Numbered from the stretch's first letter, positions 51,001 through 62,269 are shown. The stretch is DNA of 64,000 nucleotides from Triplophysa rosa (GCF_024868665.1 NC_079895.1:27906402-27970401); one strand, 5' to 3'. The notes: generated by a model not told the origin, from the sequence alone. Made by a program: numbers and translations.

Positions 51001-53846
51001 CCGGGGTTTTCTGTGAGGATAAGTGTAAAAACATCCCTTACCTCTGCAGAGTGGCCATGATGTGTGATGCATGGACCTTTAGATCAGAGGTTTGGCTTCT
51101 CAAACTGTGGATTGCGCCCCTCAAGTGGGTAGCACAGGGGAATAAGGTGGCTCACACAAGTCACTTGGCTGTTGCGGTGCATTATGTTGTGGAGCTGCTC
51201 TTACACTTCTACTCAGCTGTCATTGAATCTGTCTTCTGCACTTCCATAACTGTCTGGTTCGGCTCAGCTGCAAAAACTGACCTCCGAAGACTACAACGGA
51301 TAGCCCGGACTGCTGAGCGAATCACTGGCACAACCCTCCCCAATCTAGAAGAACTGTACTCATCCAGAGTGATTAAAAGAACTCGCAAAATCCCTCTGGA
51401 CCCCTCACACCTGCACACTTTCTCTGTGAACTGCTGCCATCTGGTCGCCACCACAGAGCACCTAAACAGCCAGACATAGGAAAGTTTCTTCCCTCAGACC
51501 ATCTACCTCATGAACAGTTAAATGTTCTACTGTGCAATAAAAACACAAGTGTAATACACAACTATATACTCATATTTATTATACATGTGTGTTGATATCA
51601 TATTCAGCTATCCACATTCCCCTGCATAACTTGTATATAACACAGTATCATTTGTTTATAGCACATCTGTACATACAATATTCTGCCTATTGTCCTTTTG
51701 TCTAATATTGTGCTTTTGTCAGATGTGTATTGTCTCTCACATATTTATTTTTTATGTTTTGTTACCTGTGCCTTGTCACTTTTTTAACCTGTATGTGCAC
51801 TGGACGCTTCTGTCACTAAGACAAATTCCTTGTGTGTCCAAACACACTTGGCAACAAAGCTCTTTCTGATTCTGATTACAGTTAAAACACTGAACATGGG
51901 CAGTTTAAACCCCTGGTTCATCCGTGCTGTAAATGCGCTGGTGTCACATCCGTGAAATGCACAATAAATGTCATTGTTACTTTTCTTACTTTTGGCCGTA
52001 TGTATATGACATGATTTTAAAAAAATTATCGATAGTAGAGGTATCACTATCGATACACTATTGAAAAAAAAATATTGCGATAGTTACATGTATCGATTTT
52101 TTTGCACAGCCCTAGTGTGAATGTAGTCAGAGTGTACTCGTGCTGTCCTTTATGAACCGCACGTCTGACCCCCAGAGTTGTGTGTCACGGTTCAGGGCAA
52201 CCTTGCCTAAAGAGAGTGGCCCCTCAGACTTTTGTTCTTTTATGTTGTGTGCCGTTGTTCTGAATAACGTCAGCCGATCACGCCTCAAGGTGATTTTAGT
52301 TTACTGGAATTAAATGTTTTAAAACGTTACTGTTCACTGAAATCAAATCAAATATTGACCTAAAAAATGATTGGCAAATCTAAACCAAAGGAAAAATGTA
52401 AATGTTGCTTCAAAATCAACTGAAATTAGTTGAAGGCACTAAAATTATAATAATAAAACTTGAATTAATAAAAAATGAATGAATCTTATATAGCAACAAA
52501 AAATGACAGAAGCATGTATCAGAATAGCTAAAACTTGAACTAAAATTAGCACAAAAACTAAAACTAAGCTCAAGCTAATTTAAAGTATGAATAAAAGTCA
52601 AATACATAAAACTACAGTATAATAACTCTGGCTTGTGTGAGAGCTTTGCGTGTGTTGGGGAAGTGGTGCTGTGAAATAAGACATGACATGACACACCGCT
52701 CATAAGATGATCCGATCACTGACTGTGGTGTGTTTGTTGATCTCTGGGTTCAGTCGGGCTGCTGGAGTCCAGACGGCAGCTGTTTGTTGTTCAGTATTCA
52801 GGGCGAGAGACTCATCTACGCTCTCACCTTCTCTGATCTCACAGGTACTGCTCATTGCTGGAATGGGTTTTGGATGTGTATGACATGTATGATGACCATG
52901 ACTGTAGCTAACATGAGTGTGTTTCAGGAGGTCCTAAAGCTGCTACTGTAGTGGCTGATCTGTCAGAGACCAGCTTCACTGGACCTGATGGAGACATCAC
53001 GTAAGTCTGCATCATGCCACATCTGCTCCTCTCTTGACCGTGAAGGTGTTTTAGTGTCAGTAAACCCAGACGCTGATGTCACAAGAGTCTCTTTCTTGAC
53101 GCTACTAAACGTTGACTGGTCTCTTGTGTTGGCTAGTGTTGGCGGTGAGGTACGCTCTCTTGCGTGGGATCCTCGAGGGGAAAGACTGGCTGTGCTTCTC
53201 AAAGGTTTCAATACCGTTCTTCTTACGTTACTAACACAGTTCTTCAGGTTAGCGTGCCTAGCAGAGAGCGTTTGTTAGAAGAAACACAAGGTGTGTTTGC
53301 TGTGTGCAGGTGATTCTCAGGCCGTCAGTCACCCGTCTGTCATCGCTGTGTTTAAAACTCGCTCCAGTCCGGTTTTTGAGCTGCTGCCATGGTGTGTATG
53401 ATATTCAAATGAGGAATATGAAGCGTGTGAAGGACTCGGATCTTTATTTCTTCTTGTGCTCCTCATCGGTTCAGCGGTTTTGTGATGGGAGAAGATGGAA
53501 CAGAACCCAGATTCATGCAGTTTCATCCTCACTTTCAGCATGGTGCTCTCCTCACTGTGGTGAGCAAAGCTTAAGAATACTTCAAATGTCTTTCAAACCG
53601 TTTCATGAAACAAAATCCGTTCTAGGCGCGACTGCAGATGATGTTTGTACAATTTTTCATAAACCGATTGTAAATCTAAAGTTAAAAGGTGCTTGTGTTT
53701 CTCTCTTTTAAATGCAGTGCTGGTCTGATGGACGCATCTCTCATGTGCCGTTCTACTTCAGCAGCGCTGGACCTTCAGCAGGAGCCTCACAGCAGCCCAG
53801 CACAGATCACTCCACAAACAAACTCTACACTCACCGCACCTCATGA
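47815..53846 (+). CDS. aaas: Aladin WD-repeat nucleoporin (16 coding exons, complete)
   Basis: Nuclear-pore WD-repeat protein; loss of the human gene causes triple-A syndrome. Exons: 47815-47907, 48090-48220, 48463-48518, 48601-48692, 48772-48818, 48897-48995, 49068-49211, 49285-49405, 49680-49804, 49911-49971, 52754-52844, 52928-53000, 53137-53204, 53310-53391, 53475-53559, 53718-53846; 1497 nt, 498 aa (human 546). The start [10 protein letters not shown] is chosen over an upstream in-frame ATG because it matches the family N-terminus. [93 protein letters not shown] and [16 protein letters not shown] follow in the order expected for aladin. The C-terminus is shorter than in mammals and ends in a minisatellite. 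Intron 1 is mostly GT repeat; intron 10 (2.8 kb) contains a hAT. Confidence 0.96.
47966..48087. repeat. (GT)n/(GTGCGC)n tract forming most of aaas intron 1
   Basis: About 120 of the 182 intron nucleotides are gt units with interspersed gcgcgc, ending immediately before ACAG and exon 2. Confidence 0.95.
48253..48367. mobile_element. Angel-like palindromic MITE in aaas intron 2
   Basis: The arms ctttcttcag...aacagaagatattttga and tcaaaatatcttcttttgtg...gaagaagaaag are reverse complements around a short loop. This matches the palindromic Angel-type family of cyprinid genomes (general knowledge). Confidence 0.7.
49985..50822. repeat. Older interspersed repeat in aaas intron 10
   Basis: The outer ends ttcgttcacactgc and the approximate inverse gcttgcagtgtgaa, with internal blocks gatctgagcaaaaaatcgga and opposing tccgattgttttgctc, indicate an inverted-repeat element. 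A later hAT is inserted at its right edge. Confidence 0.55.
50831..52114. mobile_element. hAT-type element (1284 bp) with exact 8-bp TSD
   Basis: The ends are tagggctgtg... and ...cacagccctaa-type (plus strand ...tttgcacagcccta), with 8-bp direct repeats gtgtgaat at 50823-50830 and 52115-52122. Subterminal words include gatacgatac/cgatactattg-like runs (atcgatac). No transposase frame. The middle carries a LINE 3' fragment. It lies wholly within aaas intron 10. Confidence 0.85.
51190..51880 (+). mobile_element. LINE 3'-terminal fragment inside the hAT
   Basis: The frame reads [17 protein letters not shown]..., then [31 protein letters not shown] and [11 protein letters not shown], the typical C-terminal end of vertebrate non-LTR reverse-transcriptase ORFs. 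The tail ends cttgtgtgtccaaacacac...ttctgattctgatta. It is truncated at the 5' side and carries frame breaks. Confidence 0.7.
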
Positions 53847-54090
53847 ACACCACACCTGACCTGTCCTCACCACACCTGACCTGTCCTCACCACACCTGAC
53901 CTGTCCTCAACACACCTGACCTGTCCTCACCACACCTGACCTGTCCTCACCACACCTGACCTGTCCTCTACACACCTCATGAACACACCTGACCTGTCCT
54001 CAACACACCTCATGAACACACCTGACCTGTCCTCACCACACCTCATGAACACACCTGACCTGTCCTCAACACACCTCATGAACACACCTG
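53835..54090 (+). repeat. Minisatellite at the aaas stop codon and 3'UTR
   Basis: About seven tandem 20-bp units (cacacctgacctgtcctcac) are followed by several 33-34-bp units that add cctcatgaaca. The coding end accTCATGAacac is itself one unit edge, so the stop TGA (53844-53846) lies inside the repeat pattern. It is transcribed as proximal 3'UTR. Confidence 0.9.
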
Positions 54091-54366
54091 AACCTCTGGA
54101 CTATACAAACCAGTGCACCTCGCTTTGGTCCAGTCACTTTACCTGTGACCCTCACAATCAGAAGAAGAAACAGTTTGTAACAAGTGCATTGTGTGATTAT
54201 TATATTGCATGCATGTTTATGTAGAGTACCTTATAAAGATGTTGATCTCGTTGTGTATCATTTTCAGCGCAGATGAATGTTAAACAGAACACGTTGAGAA
54301 GATTTTTGGTTATATTCGACATGTTTTACATCATGTGCCAGAGCGGTCCATGTAAATCCTGGATAC

Positions 54367-54376
54367 AATAAATAAA
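54367..54376 (+). terminator. aaas poly(A) signals (two overlapping AATAAA)
   Basis: aataaataaa gives two overlapping canonical hexamers about 520 nt after the aaas stop, followed by a g/t-containing stretch. It is the first such signal downstream of the gene. Confidence 0.7.
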
Positions 54377-54498
54377 GCCTTGAAAGATCACTATCCTCAA
54401 GACCACTGTCCCTTCCTGCAGCGACTTCCCCTGGGCGTCTCGGCAGTTCCAGAAGTGTTCGAGTTTTTTTCTAAAAGAGCAAATTTCTCTAGCGTGGC

Positions 54499-55732
54499 AT
54501 GTCCCGCTGTTCTCGTGGGTGCAACACACTCATCGAGGAGGGGGACGGACACAAGGTCTGCTTACAGTACGCTGGGGCAGCCCTTGTGGATACGTCCTGC
54601 CCACACTGCGGGCGGTTGACGATTCAGACGTTGCGTCACGGGTGGCTGTGTTCCCACACGACTCAGCCACCACCTCGTCTGCTTCCCGTTCTGTGACAGC
54701 AGTGGCTACGGCCCTGCCGTCCGCTACGGCAAGCAGTGAGGGTGATATGAGGATTACTGTGAGCGCTAATCCGTCAGCCACCGGCTCGCGGACCGTTCGC
54801 ACCTCGTCTCGCTCGTCTGACTGTTCCCCATGAGACGGTCCAACCGTCTTGTTCCTCAACCACGTATTCGGAAACGGTGCGTGATGATGAGATGTCCGTT
54901 GCAGCATCGGAGGGTGACTTACTGGCATCTGACTCCGACGATTCCTCGGAGCTCCCTCTCTCGGGGAGTCGAGCCCAGGAAGAAGTGGACGTCGAAATGT
55001 CAGCCATGCTTTCCCGGGCTGCCAGCATTGGGTTGCAGTGCATCGGACTGCCTCTCCCAACGCTCGCGGCTGGATACATGGTACCTTGGGTTGAGAGCGG
55101 CTCCCAGTGCCGTGTTTTCCCGGAAGTGCATGAGGAACTTAGTACGACCTGGAACGCCCTCTTTCGGTGCATGCACGTCAACTAGTTCCATCGCTCTTTC
55201 TTCCCTCGATGGTGGGGCAGCTAGAGGATACGTCGATGTCCCCCAGGGGCTCGACCTAGACTCCCGTCCAAAGCATGTAGGTTTTTTCGGCATCTTAGGT
55301 GTCGAGAGCTTACTCTGCTGTGGGCCAAGCTGTCCCCTCTCTCCACGCTATGGCCATCCTGCAGGTCAGGCCAAGGCGTTGAGAGAGCTCCACGAGGGTA
55401 AGATTGACCCAGCGCTTATGCAGGAACTCTGCGCCGTCACCAACCTCGCGCTACCGGCGACCAAGGTGACCGCGCGGGCCCTGGGTCGGGCGATGTCCAC
55501 ACTTGTGGTCCAGGAGAGACACCTCTGGCTGAACCTTGCACAGATGAGTAATGCCGAGAAAGTCCGCTTTCTTGACGCACCCATCTCGCAAGGGGGGCTG
55601 TTTGGTGATACTGTCGAGCCGCAGTCCTCGACAGTAAAGAAGCAGACAGAGGATATCAAGCATATCCTCCCACGCCGTGATTCGGCCGCCCTCTGGCCGT
55701 CGAGATCCCATGCACCGTCTGTTTCCCAGTAG
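54499..55732 (+). pseudogene. DIRS Gag-like ORF, frame-broken
   Basis: The frame starting at 54499 (MSRCSRGCNTLIEEGDGH..., with CPHC at about 54598) stops at 54694. Similarity continues in two other frames (54877-55185 and 54830-55732), the last containing ALGRAMSTLVVQERHLWLNL and VRFLDAPISQGGLFGD. These motifs are typical of fish DIRS Gag proteins. No single intact frame remains. Confidence 0.65.
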
Positions 55733-56589
55733 CACTGGTCCTCTTCGACGCCTTACGGTTTTGGTTCCCCCCACTCAGGCGGCCCCCCGGAAGAAGACAT
55801 CGAAGAGGAGACCACCACCTCGTCAGCAGCCGTGGCGGAAGCTGAAGTGGCCCTCATGGGAAGACCCCAGGGAGATCGAGAATACCTTCGGGCCCGACCC
55901 CAGCCATTCCATCGCTGGTTGGTCGATCCGGGACGGTTCCTGCCCTTTCCCAACAGCCCACTTCCCACAGAGTTTTTGCTCTCTCTGGGTGTTTATCACT
56001 GCCGCTCGCACCCTCTACACGATGGTGTTCGGCAACTCGACATTGCATCACGGCGAGACCCAATGTCGATGATAATCAGCAGCCTAAGCACCCTCAATCG
56101 ACGGTGCATTGTGCTACATCATCGTCTGGGTATTATCACAGCCGCTCTCACCCTCTACACGACAGTGTTCGGCAACTCAACGTTGAGGCGAGACCCAATG
56201 TCGAGGATAATCATCAGCCTAAGCACTCTCAATCGATGGTGCGTTGTGCTACATCATCGCCAGGCAGGTAAAACAGCAGAGCCGATCTCCTCTCCGGGGG
56301 CCCCCCCACGGCGAGGGATCCGCACTGCCAGCCATCGAACCACCCCTCGGGAGGTCGATGAAGCAGAACGTACCCCTAGCCCTCCCTGTCTCGGTCCCTG
56401 GGAGCCTGACAAGAGCTTCCCAAACCATCACGGTGACTACGGGATACGATCCGTCTCGGCTACGTGGTCCAACTCCCCAGACGCCCGCCCAAGTTTCGGG
56501 GCATCCTCTCAAACTTCAGTCAGAGGCAAGGATGCTCCCATGCTTCGGGCCGAGGTCGCCACCCCTCTGGAGAGGAAGCGATCGTGCTC

Positions 56590-57600
56590 GTCCCTCTAGC
56601 CAAGATGTTCAACAAGTTTTACAGCCCGTACTTCATCGTCCCCAAAAAGGGGGTTGCTAGATCTGCGTACCCTGAACAGGCACCTACTCAAGCTGCTGTT
56701 CAGGATGCTCACGTAGAATCGCATCCTGGCATCTATCAGATGTCAAGATTGGTTCATGGCAATCTACCTGAAGGACGCTTACTTTCATGTCTCGATTCTC
56801 CCTCGTCATCGCCCGTTCCTACGGTTCGCTTTCGAGGGTCAGGCATATTAGTACAGAGTCCTCCCTTTCGGAGCCGCCCTCACTCCCTTCAGGGAGAGAG
56901 GTGTGCGGGTACTAAACTATCTCGACGACTGGCTCATCTTGACACACTCGCAAGATCTGTTATGTACACACAGGGACCTAGTGCTTCGGCACCTAGATCG
57001 ATTGGGACCACAGGTCAACCGAGAAAAGAGCAAGCTGTGCAAGCCCTGTGAAGAGCATCCTCTTTCTTGGTATGGACCTCAACTCTGTCTCCATTACAGC
57101 GCAACTGACTACAGAGCGCGCTCAGTCAGTGTTGAACTGCCTGGGCGGGGATCCCTCTCGGGCAGGTCACGAGGTGCGTCGTGGGGACGACAGATGCCTC
57201 CCTGCAGGGTTGGGGTGCTGTGTGCAACGGGCACGCAGTGTCGGGGCGATGGACGGGCCCCCACCTGCGCAGGCATATCAACTGCCTAGAGTTGTTGCAT
57301 GTGCTACCTGCACTGAAGGGGCAACCTCTCGTGCAGGAAAAGCACGTGCTGGTCTGGTCGGACAGCACAACTTCCGTAGCGTATATAAACAGCCAGGGTG
57401 GCGTTCGCTCATGGCAGCTAACACGACTCGCCAGACGCCTCCTCCTGTGGAGTCCGCAGGTGAGCAGATCCCTGCGAGCCACACATATCCCAGGCGACTG
57501 AACCAGACAGCCGATGCGCTCTCTCGTCAGTTGACGCCTCGCGGAGAGTGGCGACTCCACCCCCGCACAGTCCAGCTCATTGGGTACAGTTCGGGCGGGA
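56590..57600 (+). pseudogene. DIRS reverse transcriptase-RNase H, frame-broken
   Basis: RT motifs are split over frames: KFYSPYFIVPKKG (56613-56650), a short disrupted stretch matching the palm region, then VLNYLDDWLILTHSQDLL (56909-56962). The next conserved stretch (SILFLGMDLNSVSITAQLT, 57051 on) is in another frame, and RNase H (Asp in TDAS, Glu in CLELL, Asp in SDST) in a third. Not translatable as one protein. Confidence 0.7.
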
Positions 57601-58119
57601 TCAGGTAGACCTGTTCGCCTCCCTGGACACCACCCATTGCCCGCTAGGGTACTTCCCATCCAAGGCCCCCCTCGGCACAGATGCTCTAGCGCACAGCTGG
57701 CCGTGGGACAAGCGGAAGTACGCCTTCCCCCCAGTGAGCCTCATTGCACAGACCCTGTGCAAGGTCAGGGAAGAGGAGCATCAAGTGTACTAGTTGCGCC
57801 ATACTGACCCAACCGGACTTGGTTCTCGGAGCTAATGCTCTTGACAACAGCTCCCCCTGGTCGATTCCCCTGACGAAGGACCTGTTGTCCCAGGGGAAGG
57901 GCACGTTATGGCATCCCAGGCCAGACCTCTGGAACCTCCATGTCTGGCCCCTGGACGGGACGAGGAGCTCCTGAGTGGCCTACCCCCTGCGGCGGTTAAG
58001 ACCATCACTCAGGCTAGGGCCCTGGCCACTAGGCGGCTATACGCCTGTAAGTGGTGCCTTTTCTCATCCTGGTGCTCTTCTTGAAGAGAAGACCCACGGA
58101 GTTGCTCGATCGGGAACGT

Positions 58120-58960
58120 GCTGTCCTTCCAGAGACTCGAGAGTAATCTCTCCCCTTCCACACTGAACGTGTATGTAGCCGCTATTGCCGCTCATCACGA
58201 CCCAGTTGCTGGTAAGTCTCTAGGACAGCACAACCTGATCATTTGGTTCCTAAGGGGCGCGGCTCCGTACCCTCTTGCGACCTTGATGCTTTCCTGGAGC
58301 CCCTCGGAGATGCCGCTCTTTCTCACCTCACGATGAAGACGGCTCTCCGGATGGTGCTCAAGAGTGTAGCGGACCTACAAGCATTCTCCGTGTCCACTGA
58401 TTGCCTAGAACTCGGGCCCGGTGATTCTCACGCTATACTGAGACCCCGGCCCGGCTACGTGCCCAAAGTTACCACCACTCCCCCTAGACACCAGGTGGTG
58501 AACTTACAGGCGCTCCCCACCGGGGAGGAAAACCCAACCCCATTCGTGTTGTGTCCAGTACGCGCATTGCGCCTCTACTTGGACCGCACGCAGAGCCGCA
58601 GGAGCTCTGAGCAGCTCTTTGTCTGTTTTGGAGATCAGCAGGGAGGGCTGTCTCAAACAGAGATTGGTGCACTGGATCATGGACGTCGTCACTACGGCGT
58701 ACCTGTCCTAAGATCGCCCGTGCCCACTGGCAGTGAGAGCTCACTCCACACAGAGTATAGCCTCCTCGTGGGCACTGGCTCGAGGCGCCTCTCTGGCAGA
58801 CATCTGCAGAGCTGCGAGTTGGGCTACACCCAACACCTTCGCGAGGTCCTACAGCCTCCGCGTAAAACCGGTATCAGCTCGAGTCTTGCAGGGCATCAGG
58901 CAAGACCGACGGCCGGTAGTGTGTACGCCTATGACAGTACTTTCCCCCCTTTTTTCTAGG
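58120..58960 (+). pseudogene. DIRS tyrosine recombinase, frame-broken
   Basis: The N-terminal helix region STLNVYVAAIAAHHDP (about 58157-58205) is in one frame, and the catalytic-domain start VLCPVRALRLYLDRTQSRRS (58546-58605) in another. The C-terminal block RAHSTQSIASSWALARGASL and SYSLRVKPVSARVL (58736-58890) returns to the first. In the catalytic H-x-x-R motif the expected Arg is Gln (codon 58751-58753). The family role is integration by strand exchange; this copy is inferred to be dead. Confidence 0.7.
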
Positions 58961-59584
58961 TGGGTCAGCGTACTAATTTAGCCTCCCTTCTTTCCCCACT
59001 GGGTGAAGAACAGGCACTCCATCCATCACTAAGCAAGCACCTCCTGCGGGCGGGCTGGGCAGAGCAGGAGGTGCATAGCTCTAACCGGACCTAGTGCTAC
59101 CGGACTTTGTAACCCCTCAGCAGGACGGTTCCGTCTGATGTATCCTCATGATTGGTTCCTTGGTTACCTTGGTAACCCATGACCTTCCCTAGGTGGACCT
59201 CCACCTTGCGGTTAACTCTTCAGTCCGCACATTCCTCCCATGAGTTCTCCCCTAACGGTGAGACCATGTTGTTATCTCCACTAAACTCCTCCCTCCGGTA
59301 GGAAGTGGTCTCTGTAGCGCATCCCCCGCTTGAGGAAGTAGCGCTTACCCAGTGGCCTTACGGTTCCGGGCGGCTTCTCGCTGTTAGAGAAACAAGGCTG
59401 CCGCCTGTGAGGCCGAAGGCAGGGGCCTTCCCACCTTTCAAGTAAAGCTCTGGGATCCCCTACCTACCCACTGGTAGGTTACAATTTCGCGGTAGCGCTC
59501 ACGGCTGACACGCCCAGGCCAGTCAGCGTCGCTTTGCTAGAGATTGTGACAGGGCATAGCGTTGTGGCATTTTCCATAGGAACC

Positions 59585-59943
59585 CCATCTGTCGGCTCGA
59601 CACAACGTCGAGAGACCGACAGAAAGGGAACGTCTTGGTTACGGTTGTAACCTCAGTTCCCTGATGGAGGGAACGAGACGTTGTTTCCTTTATGCCACAA
59701 CACGTGCTGCCCACTGCAGCAGTCGTGAGAGGTCTCAGGCTCCTCAGAACAAAGGTGAATGAATGCAGCACGCCGTCTCCCTTTTATACCCGGATATCCG
59801 GGGGCGGAGTCCGGCATTTTCATTGGCCTTTTCTAAAGAAGTCGGAAGCGATAGGTTCTCAAGAGCGAACCCATCTGTCGGCTCCACACAACGTCTCGTT
59901 CCCTCCATCAGGGAACTGAGGTTACATCTGTAACCAAGACGTT
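59585..59943. repeat. DIRS-associated inverted and direct repeats
   Basis: The segment 59629-59684 (aacgtcttggttacggttgt..., ...gaacgagacgttgt) is nearly the reverse complement of 59888-59943. Just outside, ccatctgtcggctc occurs as a direct repeat at 59585 and 59870. Such terminal or internal complementary repeats fit the DIRS architecture. Confidence 0.7.
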
Positions 59944-60442
59944 TCTGCATTAACAGAGAAGTTGTAGTCAGTTGGGTTTTATTCCAAACACTTTGTTAAC
60001 ATGAGTTATGCTTTAGCTAACAATTGGCAATATTTCAACAGCATTTATTCATCTTAAATCATGTTCATTTGAACAAATACTGTTACATTACATCAACTGA
60101 GAGAATAATAAATGTTGTCAAACTTTATTGGGCATTAACTAATGTTAACCAGGGTGTTTTTTAATATGTTATCATGTTTTTATTGTGTTAGTTAGCAGAG
60201 TTTGTTGAGTTATTATGGCTTAAATCAAAACAAAAGCAACTGCAGTTTGATTGTTATTAGTTGGAATGCATAATAAAAAAACATAAGAACGGAGTTATCT
60301 CATTCTGGAATCAAACTTTTCATATGTTCTTTTTTGTACAAGAGTGTTTTTGTTGTGGTCATTTTTGTTTCTATTCGGCCTTTTCCCATGACTTCCTTTA
60401 GTTTTAAAAGCAACCAAATGCGTTCAATGATCATAATGTTGA
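59944..60442. other. Unassigned AT-rich sequence
   Basis: AT-rich sequence between the DIRS-associated repeats and the hAT at 60451. I see no reading frame or clear repeat. Confidence 0.5.
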
Positions 60443-60450
60443 TGTGTTTG

Positions 60451-62095
60451 CAGAGGTGGACAGTAACGAAGTAAATTTACCTGAGTACTGTACTTAAGTA
60501 CACTTTTTGAGTATCTGTACTTTACTTGAGTATTATTTTTTCTGAGTACTTGTACTTTAACTTCACTACATTTGAAAGACAAATATCATACTTTTTACTC
60601 CACTACATTTATAAAAAGGTCCAAAAGTAGAAAATGGTTTCTATGCAGCAGGGTTTCCTGTGTGCGCAATTTATCTGGCTTGCGATCTGCCAGGACCTTT
60701 TACTGTTGCCAAGTATTTCAGTTTTTCTATGCTCGCGGTTTTCCGGCAAGCTTTGAATGGCCATTTGGCAGATTTTTTTACACAACTCTGGGATCTTCCC
60801 CGCTAAACTAATGTAAACGTAGGCGCTGCTACACCATTGATAGCGCTCTAAAAAGACAAATAGAACAAAGAAGACAAAAAGGGCACATGTTAAAGTGTGG
60901 TGTAATCATCTGTGGGTTACGATCAGTCAAAGATCATAGAAACATCGGCATGAAAATGATCGGCATAACGGCTAAACTGTAAATAAGCATCACATACACC
61001 TTGAGCTACGCGTGCGTGTTAACTTCTGATCTGCTGCTATATCATTTAAAGCGATTTGGAAAATGAATGATGTTTTTACTGAAGTTACTGTAGTTGAAGT
61101 ATTCCTGTTGAAATAAAAACAATAGAACCCTGCCCAATATACAACATAAAATGTAATGGATTTAATGGTTATAATGGGAATTGTACTATGGATACTTGTT
61201 GTCTAGTTGTATGTGATGGATTCTATTGGTGGGATAGTAAATCCTATTGGGATAAAACCCCAAACACACTACAAAGAGGAATTTAATTAAAAAATCTCAT
61301 TCTAATTCAAAAATTCATTGTTTTTTTCAGCAGGGATGGTATTTGCAGTAAAACCACAGTATCCACAAATTTACCATTTTCTATATATCGGAACCATACT
61401 CCAATTAATAATCTTTAGTAAAACCACAGCAACTAAACATACCATAGTTTCATTATACTAGCTATAGTTTATGTTTGTAGTTAAATTATGGTAATACAAA
61501 TGGTAATAAATCCAACAAACACATGGCTTCTACACTTGACTATTTACAAGAACCTTACTACTTACTGGTAAATTGCTGCTAAAACTGGTTAAGGGAATAT
61601 ACAAAATAAAAGAACACTGCTCATAAATACATATAGGCCTAGGGGGCTAATGAGGATAATTAGGCTAAATGATCATACAGGATTATATCTAAACTAAACA
61701 TATATGTGCTAAACATATAAAGCTCTTAAAGGAGTTGCTCGCTGCAAAATTTGCCCCCATTGACTTTCCATAGTAGGAATAAAAACGACTATGGAAAGTC
61801 AATGGGGGCAAATTTTGAAGTGAACTACTCCTTTAATACAACTGATACTGTGAGCTGCTCAGTGTATTCAGTAGGTTGCTTCAGAGGCATAAGGTATACG
61901 ACAATAAAACAATGCACAACTGACATAAAGGAAATTTACTTTTAATACTTGAGTACTTTTAAAAGCACGTACTTCTGTACTTTTACTCAAGTAAGAATCT
62001 GTCTTTACAACTTTTACTTGTAGTGGAGTAATATTTGACCAGTAGTGTCTGTACTTTCACTCAAGTAAGTATGTTGTGTACTTCGTCCACCTCTG
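60451..62095. mobile_element. Non-autonomous hAT element (1645 bp) with exact TSD
   Basis: The terminal inverted repeats start cagaggtggac and end gtccacctctg, with long subterminal regions of gagtact/agtactt words in opposite orientation. The exact 8-bp duplication tgtgtttg lies at 60443-60450 and 62096-62103. No transposase frame is present. The ends match a family that is abundant in teleosts. Confidence 0.9.
61727..61835. mobile_element. Palindromic MITE nested in the hAT
   Basis: The left arm (taaaggagttgctcgctgca then aaatttgcccccattgactt) and right arm (aagtcaatgggggcaaattt ... actcctttaa) pair over about 47 nt with few mismatches. The central 28 nt of each arm are perfect and the loop is about 15 nt. 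Confidence 0.8.
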
Positions 62096-62269
62096 TGTGT
62101 TTGTCATAGGTGAACTAAACCCCAATTTACTGGTTTGTTTTTCTTGGTTCCTTTATTTAACCGAATTAAAAAGTCAAACAAAGTTGAATTCTGTACGTTA
62201 GTTAGAGAGAACAGATATTTACTCGTGTCGTCTTTTAGGTTCCATCAGTTCTCCTTATCGCTGTTGTGT

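Larger units (their letters stand above)
54400..59943 (+). mobile_element. DIRS-type tyrosine-recombinase retrotransposon, degenerate
   Basis: Order of parts on the plus strand: Gag-like region with a Cys/His-type segment (54500-54620) and a conserved block ATKVTARALG...VQERHLWLNL (about 55455-55545); reverse transcriptase (YFIVPKKG near 56632, YLDDWL at 56918-56935); RNase H (57181-57500: TDASLQGWGA, CLELL, SDSTTSV); tyrosine recombinase (58120-58960: LYLDRTQ, ALARGASLADICRAASWATP). The parts are in different frames, with at least three frameshifts between RT and recombinase. The order and recombinase define DIRS; LTRs, integrase and aspartic protease are absent. It starts directly after the aaas poly(A) signal. 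The 5' boundary is uncertain. Confidence 0.85.

Noticed and set aside
50988..51479. 163-aa open frame as an aaas alternative exon or host gene
   Set aside because: It is the LINE C-terminal fragment inside a TSD-bounded hAT, with no aladin similarity.
53850..54090. CRISPR-like regularly spaced repeats
   Set aside because: Units are contiguous 20- and 33-bp minisatellite copies without unique spacers, in a vertebrate 3'UTR.
54530..55060. 176-aa minus-strand open frame opposite the DIRS Gag region
   Set aside because: A shadow of the Gag-like sequence on the opposite strand; no known domain.
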